Shown here in pieces: positions 58,046-64,000 of a DNA stretch of 64,000 nucleotides (the stretch's first letter is position 1; every line of letters begins with the position of its first letter). Made by a program: the position numbers and the translations under genes. The stretch covers positions 372,001 to 436,000 of the forward strand of contig CASHTG010000018.1 of assembly GCA_949357655.1 (NCBI GenBank), given 5' to 3'. Origin of the DNA: Parascedosporium putredinis. Taxonomy: Eukaryota; Ascomycota; Sordariomycetes; Microascales; Microascaceae. Under the pieces are notes generated by a model. That model worked only from the letters and a program-made list of their open reading frames with translations. It was not told the origin of the DNA and ran no database searches.

Positions 58046-59745
58046 ATGTTGCTATGGGAAGGTGTGGAAAGGTGGGGCAGGGTTGTCCGTTGTCGACGCC
58101 GAACCATCGTCATTGTCCCCCGTTTGTTCTGCCCCCTCGGAACCGGCCATTGTTCACGGCCTAGCTGTTGGCTGTGGTCATTCAACTTGCTCGCGATTTT
58201 TATCTCGCTAGAAGCATCGAATTGAGAGGAAGAAGACAAGAGGCCCGACTAGGAGCTCGGGCGTATGCTACCAGCCAAACCAAGTAGAGCGCTTCCGAGC
58301 TTGGTTCGGCCCTGGCCTTGGATTCTGTCGCATTTAACCAACCTTTGCCTCCCAGACCAAGATGTCGGTAAGAGAAATAATAAGCGCACACATGACCAAC
58401 TTTTCTGTCCCAATTCGTCACACCTCCCCCGAGCACCGAGCACCGAGCACCAGCATGAGCATCGAGCTGCTGCGAAGCCCGGGCTTGCGCAACACAACTT
58501 CTTTTTGATGCCTGGGCGCCGTCCACTGAGCACTGAATTATCCAATCCCAATTCCTGCCTCTAGATTTCTAGCATCTCCTGTTTGTGCAACTTCGCATGA
58601 GCAGGATAAGTGGAACAAGAGATGCGGGGAAAGGCTAAACGGCGTGCATTCAAGCGTCTTATCGAGCTGTCGACCTGCGAGTGGGTGTCCAGTATTGGCG
58701 TGCGGCAGTCTTCGTATTGGCCGTTGATAATTTTTTTCTCTTCCTTCCCCCTTTCCAATTGACACATTGCATTGGTTCTCCGCTTCACGTTAGGTTCGAT
58801 CGGGGTATCGAATTGGTTCGTGGTTCCTCTCCCCCTGTGCGAGGTGTATCGGTCACGCACCCCCTACCCTGCCTACATAGCATCGAGCTGACCCTAGGAT
58901 GATCCTGAGCTGGCTGGATCAACCCTCGGGCCCTGATGAGATTTTTATTTTTCTCTTTCCTCTTTTCCCCCTCTTCCTCCACTTTTCTCTTACATTACAC
59001 CTCAACCTAGGCCTCGTCCGATGGGGGCTAGTACAATGTGAGAGGAAATGATGCGTGAATAGGGTGTTGGCATCGCTGGTCTCCAAGGATCCGTTGCTTC
59101 GGATGCTATGACCATCTCTAATTTTTTCCCCTTCCTTCATGTTGTCTTTACCCCTCCCCCACCATGGCCGGGGTCGCTGACAGGGCCCTGCACTAATCTT
59201 CAAAACTTGTCAAAAGACTAATAAGAGTGGTCTCGACATGCGTACCTACACTATTCACTGTTTCTTTGGAGCTGAGCGCGCGTGGGGGATGAAACCAAAG
59301 TTTTTGTTTGGAGGGGTAAAAGCAGAAGCGCCTTGACGGAGTAGTCACTCAACAAAAAATTACGTTCCTTTGTGTCCTCGGGCACTCTCTTCCTCTCTCT
59401 CATACTTGTTCAATGTTCTCTCTCTTTCCGATACGAGGCAGAATGAGAAACCAAATGCCTTTTCTGTTGCCTGAATGCGTGGTACAAATTCCTCTGCCGT
59501 CATGGCATTGAGGACCTTGGCAAGAGGGGAACTGCATCAGGCATCGGGTGTCCCTTCGCACGTAGACACCCCCGACTCCGAGCCCGGTGTGAGAGCCACC
59601 CAGCGCGCGGGCAGCGCGGGCGCTGGCTCGCCTTTGAATTGCCCGCGCTTAATATTTTTCGCCAGGGTTCGCCGTATTCCACGGTGGGTGGGGAGGAGGG
59701 GCGGACGTAATGACGGGGCTTGTGCCGGCATCGCTGTCTCATCCG

Positions 59746-59778
59746 CCAGGAGCTTTTATCCACTAGGCCACCGGGGCC
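59746..59778 (-). other. tRNA 5'-half-like segment (Arg-type), no T arm
   Basis: The - strand reads GGCCCCGGTGGCCTAGTGGA, then TAAAAGCTCCTGG. This closely resembles the acceptor and D-arm (box A) half of a eukaryotic tRNA-Arg, with one extra G after the acceptor stem. No TTCGA box B is found downstream, so no complete tRNA is present. Confidence 0.35.
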
Positions 59779-61977
59779 ACGATTAGTGCGGCTCCCATTT
59801 CCACACCGACATCCGCCTAGCTGGATCTGGCTGGGTCAAGCTGGATCTGGCTTGCTTGGTTCAACGACTAGACTCGGTTTTTGGGCTGATGCTTGCCATT
59901 TATCCATTCACTTTATCCGGTCCAATCAGGGCCCAGGTTTTGGGAGTGGTCGTGACGGTCAATGTTCGCTTCTCATCGCTTTGTTGAGGGAGATCGCTTC
60001 TTCTACTCACGGAGTGTCCGGGGGTTTTTTTTTTTCTCGTTTGTCTTTTTGTCCCTTCGAGAACCTTGAAAAGTGAGAGAAAGGGGTTGGTAATTGCCTG
60101 AATTAGGTTGGCTACCTATGACTCTTTTTTTCCAAGCTTTTTGGGTGACCGGCCGTCTCCGAGAGGCAGACTACAGACAATTCGTTCGAAAACGGAAGTT
60201 TCTCGCCGAGCTCTGGAATGCGGCATCGGCAGGCCAATCTTGGAGCACGAACGACGAACGCTTAGAGCCCGCTTGTGTATTGGCTCCAAAGTCCATCTTA
60301 CCCTGGAGGGGTGTGCGATAACAATAGAGATAGCCTTTATTCGATGTGAGGTATCACCCATGGCAAACATCAACTACAATAGTATCATTATGCACAAGTA
60401 TTAGCCAATGTATTATTAGATTCTGCATGTGCCTGGAAGCGGGTTCTTTCCTGGTCTCTTGCGTCACGAACTCGAGCTTGATGCCGCAAGCAAGCGCGGC
60501 CAAACTCATCCAGCGCTAAGAAGCCAGAACCGTGATCTCAAAGGACCAACTCCGTTGTCATTCTAGCGGAGGAAAAGTCAAGTCCTAACTTGGACCCTTG
60601 GCTAGTCGGGGACCGGGTCTTCTCGCCTCACGTAATTTTAAGTTAGCCATGTTCTCGGTCTTGATCGGAGAGAGAACGTCCCGATGAACATTGAGCACAC
60701 CGCTCAGAGAAGCCTAGAACAACCCAGAGCTGCCGCTTTCATGTTGTAAATCTCACGAGATCCGGCTTCTGCAGGTTTGTCCCTTCTTTGAGCGCACGTC
60801 GGGGTTCGTGCCATTTCGACTGGTGTCTTTTAGCTTCAGAGGTGGTGAACGGCCTGGCCTATGGGTCCCTGCCTAACCAGATTTCCCTCTTGCCTGGCTC
60901 GGCAACGAATCCGGTCGAGGGCAACTTACCCGCTCCAAGAAAGGGGGCGTGTCAGTGACACTGGCACTCGCGATGCACAAGATGAGGAGCAAGCGCTCAA
61001 AGTGGGGCTTCCGTCCATTTCAAAGGCCAAAGTTCCGCCGATGATATGTGCCACCCTCTCGGTGCCTCTTATTGTCCTCTCAGTGAACTTGTCTTCGTGT
61101 TACCTGATAATAGCTAGTTCGCTTTAGAAGATGGAAGGGGGAGACCAAAGCCAAAGATTCTCTCTTAGGGCAGCGGCTAAGGTAAGGCCGGGTCTACCTC
61201 GCATGTAACCTCTGATCATTGTGATGGAGCTATCTGGTTCCTGAATGCCGGAGAGCGGAGCCTGCCCTTCCCAGCATGCTCCCGTTGAAAGGCAAACATC
61301 TAGTTTGTTATCCATTTGGGGCTTCACCTGCTTAAAAAGACGGTAGTACTCACGTAAAATGGGATAACAGCTCTCGCCACCTGATATACCTGAACAGATT
61401 TGATGTGGGTCGTTTTGTATTATATGATCTCGGGATTGAAATGGGGACATTGGCAAGGCAAAACGGGCTACCCTACGCAGGCTACTCTACCCACATAGAG
61501 GGCCCAACTCTTTGGGTAGTACCTGAATCCCTCCGGCTAAGGACTTGGGTAGGCATGTGCGAAAGGCTGAAGGCATTGATCACATACACATGGGCCTTTC
61601 TCCCAGGTCGAACTTAGGAATACCAGTGATGCCGGCATAGACGGTGAAGCCAACTTACCTCCTAACCGTAGCAGCGGGAGCTGCTTTAGATCTCAGTCTA
61701 CATATTTGTCAATGCGCCAGTTATCAAGAATGTGTCGATGCGCGTCTCGTGCTCATAACTTGGCCATCATCAGTGCCGGCGAGGAACGATGTGACAGCCT
61801 TGGTCTTTGAGGACGGAAGTAGGGTCGGTCCATCAGCGCAGGAAATGGTGGTGGGAGTCTTAGTGACTGTTGTTCTGGTGGCTGGACCGGTGAGGTGGAG
61901 AGGGAGGGTAAAGGGAGTCTCAGTGCCATGACGATGGTCGTAGCTATTGACCGCTTGGTTAATCTAGTTGGTTTGGC

Positions 61978-62199
61978 GGTGGGCTTAAAGGACCACTGCG
62001 CTCCCATGAGAGACGTGAGGGTCGAGAAGAAAGACGTTGGGGTTTCCCATGGTGGGATTAAAGGACCATTGCGCTCTCATGAGAGATGTAAGGGTCGAAG
62101 AGAAAGTTGGCGGGGGTTCTAGTGGTGGGCTTAAGGACCATTGTGCGCCCATGAGAGACGTAAGAGCTGAAGAGAAAGACCACGGATTTCCCCTCCTCG
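61978..62199. repeat. three tandem copies of a 73-bp unit
   Basis: The units begin GGGCTTAAAGGACCACTGCG or a close variant, at 61981, 62054 and 62127, exactly 73 bases apart. Each includes CCCATGAGAGACGT. Copies have diverged by substitution, with one base lost in copy 3. Confidence 0.92.
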
Positions 62200-64000
62200 T
62201 ATCGAGCAACTTGTCTCGAAGCCTGTCATAGGATCTGAGCAAGGTAGTCTGTAATGGGTATATTCCGTCATCCTCGGTACGTAACTAGAACTACCTTCAG
62301 CATCCCGAAGCAAGTGTAACCGGAAGACGTCCAGTTCTCTTCCCCTGTCAATCCCTCCCGCCACCATCTCTACATGGACGTCAGTTTGCGTCCCTGGGGT
62401 GGTTTTAACCTGAAGGACCATTGATGTGATAGCGAAGGTTTATGTCATATTGTCGTTGTTCAGTTGCTGGGCCCGTCCGGGTTAACCACCTCGCTTAGGA
62501 ATTGAGCACAACGAGGGTGGTTCTCGTATCTGATCGCAGCCTGGCCTACTGTGATGAGAGGTCGTATAGAAGAGATCGGAGCATCGGAGACTTTCACGCT
62601 ATCTGCAATTCACCGAAGCGTAGCCTCGAACAATAGACGAAGAATTTACCAGCGAAATTGCTAGGTTAAAGACGGTGAGGCTGGAATATCTGTCACGGCA
62701 TGCGGAGAGAAGCGGATCAGCTTGATGAATACACATCATCAAACGCTCCCCGTTAAGCTTAATCCTTTCGCGTCCATCCTTCACGGTTCTTGCCCGCCAT
62801 CCTGCCCACCTTATTACTCCTTCCTCGCTTTGAGCTAGCGCCGTCTGTGATCGGCGGAAAGGTAAAAAGGAAAAAAAGGAAAAAGTCATCGCTTCGAAAG
62901 CCTCGCTTGAGATTGGTGGCGTTGGGGCAATTGGCGCTCATTCGTTCGAAGCCCAGGACTATCGACGAGGGCTGATTTTAAAAGGCGGCGGGCTGAACTG
63001 AAACCCTTGACGCCAATCCGACCTGGGCACAAGTCCAGGGTTTGGTTGGTCTCTTTCCAGTGCAGTATCCGTGAAGATTACATATCCTTGGGATACTTGA
63101 CGTTTCTATTGTGGATATTGTGTACACTTGTGTATAGTGCGATATTAGCGGGTGGTGGTTTTCTATCTTAGCAAGCTTAGTAGCAATACACACATAGTGA
63201 TACTATACACCTGTTCTACCAACATCCAATCTAGTCTGCCAGCGTCGTGTGTATCTCCAGTTGTGGAGCGCACAATGGTTGTGGATGCAAGGGAAATGGA
63301 AATAGCGGCGGCGGACTTAGAGACCATCTGTGGGGTGCATGTGGTCTAGTGCGAGCACGTCGGAAACGTCCGCGGAATTTTTGATAAGTGAGTTTGACCC
63401 CGAGTTCCGACGAACAGGTCTCGGGCTCGGAACGCTTTCGAGCACACCTCGTGGATTCGATGCTGCGACATGTTGGACTCGGTCTCAGGTTTTCTTCTTC
63501 GGCCTTTCCATGCCCACGCCTCAACCCATGACGGCATGCCTTCTTTGCCACATCAGAGGAACTACCCCTCAAATGGGTTGATTACGAGTTCTCCTAGCTA
63601 TTAATCGTCGTTTGGCTCTTTGGTGGGGGTGTCCCCTATCTCTCTTTTCAAGATTAGTCTACTGGGTCCATCCATCCCCGCAATTACCGACAGCTCTCCT
63701 TCTTTTCAACCGACCTTCTCGTGAGTGTATTTCTCTTCCTTGATACAAGCATTACGTGTGTTCTTCCAATTGCATCCGGCATTGGTCCTCAAAGGTGCGT
63801 GATAGTCAATAAAACTCGGGGCCGCGCTTGTCGGAGCCGAGCCCAAATTAGGAACTGAGCCTTTTATTGTCACATCCACGAGGACGGAGAGGATGTGACG
63901 TGCCCTCCCTAATATGACCTGTATCCCGAGACGAGACAGCTTGGACTCATGGTCGGCAGGCAAGGGAGTCTCATCACATCAAAATCTCTCCCGCCCCCCT

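Larger units (their letters stand above)
57440..64000. other. 6.5 kb terminal region, no gene supported
   Basis: This is sequence upstream of xylitol dehydrogenase, running to the window end. It contains a G-rich tract, a tRNA-5'-half-like segment and a three-copy 73-bp repeat, listed separately. Many short open frames are present, none with recognisable domains. One on the - strand at 62131-62421 has mixed composition but no splice context. Confidence 0.45.

Noticed and set aside
57440..58239. Second gene divergent from xylitol dehydrogenase
   Set aside because: Open frames here are driven by G-rich and purine tracts; no start context or domain was found.
62131..62421. Minus-strand frame of 96 codons near the 73-bp repeat
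   Set aside because: Composition is partly protein-like, but it has no splice context or domain and overlaps the repeat.

Overview
This 64 kb window comes from the nuclear genome of a filamentous ascomycete (Pezizomycotina, most likely Sordariomycetes). The evidence is short GT..AG introns of about 50-210 nt with CTAAC/CTAAT branch points, intron-split housekeeping genes, GPI-anchored and DUF8021-type secreted proteins, a Vps3844-domain protein, a fungal xylitol dehydrogenase, and an intron-bearing tRNA-Leu. Species cannot be named from sequence alone.

Layout from left to right: the 3' end of ribosomal protein uL14 (+, 1-353); a large basic nuclear protein of unknown function with a polyQ tract (-, 2284-6333); a 5 kb gap; Mtc1/DUF5427 (+, 11298-13070) convergent with the Hsp70/Hsp90 co-chaperone Sti1 (-, 13777-15745); a Cys-rich, Gly/Ser-repeat GPI protein (-, 16674-18259); RNA polymerase III subunit Rpc34 (-, 20737-22012); a Cdc25-like rhodanese phosphatase (+, 23685-24269); SmG (-, 24678-25185) divergent from Ntr2 (+, 25490-27130); a Vps3844-domain membrane protein (-, 27508-28743); an unknown, probably mitochondrial, membrane protein (+, 30182-31757); a 6.3 kb gap; a PMC1-type Ca2+-ATPase (+, 38045-42124); a repeat-containing, nearly gene-free stretch; pyrroline-5-carboxylate reductase (+, 47988-49160); tRNA-Leu(AAG) (-, 49984-50085); a DUF8021 secreted protein (+, 51412-52217); a small membrane protein (-, 52715-53589); xylitol dehydrogenase with an unusual N-terminal extension (-, 55824-57439); and a final 6.5 kb with no gene I can support.

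There is no operon-like cluster and no obvious novel defence or metabolic system. The functional groupings that do exist are modest: two spliceosome genes (SmG and Ntr2) share a 304 bp divergent promoter, and transcription, splicing, translation and chaperone genes sit in one housekeeping block (about 11-29 kb).

The strongest and most unexpected signal is technical. Thirteen of the fifteen genes whose reading frame I could follow from end to end or to the window edge carry one or more -1 frame breaks, about 35 in all. Nearly all fall in short homopolymers, mostly C/G runs. Every break is corrected by adding one base and none needs a base removed. Adding those bases brings each coding length back to a multiple of three. 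Because essential single-copy genes (SmG, Rpc34, Sti1) are affected, I interpret this as deletion-biased sequencing or assembly error, not pseudogenes. Coding entries are therefore given as broken-in-assembly genes, with spans running from true start to true stop.
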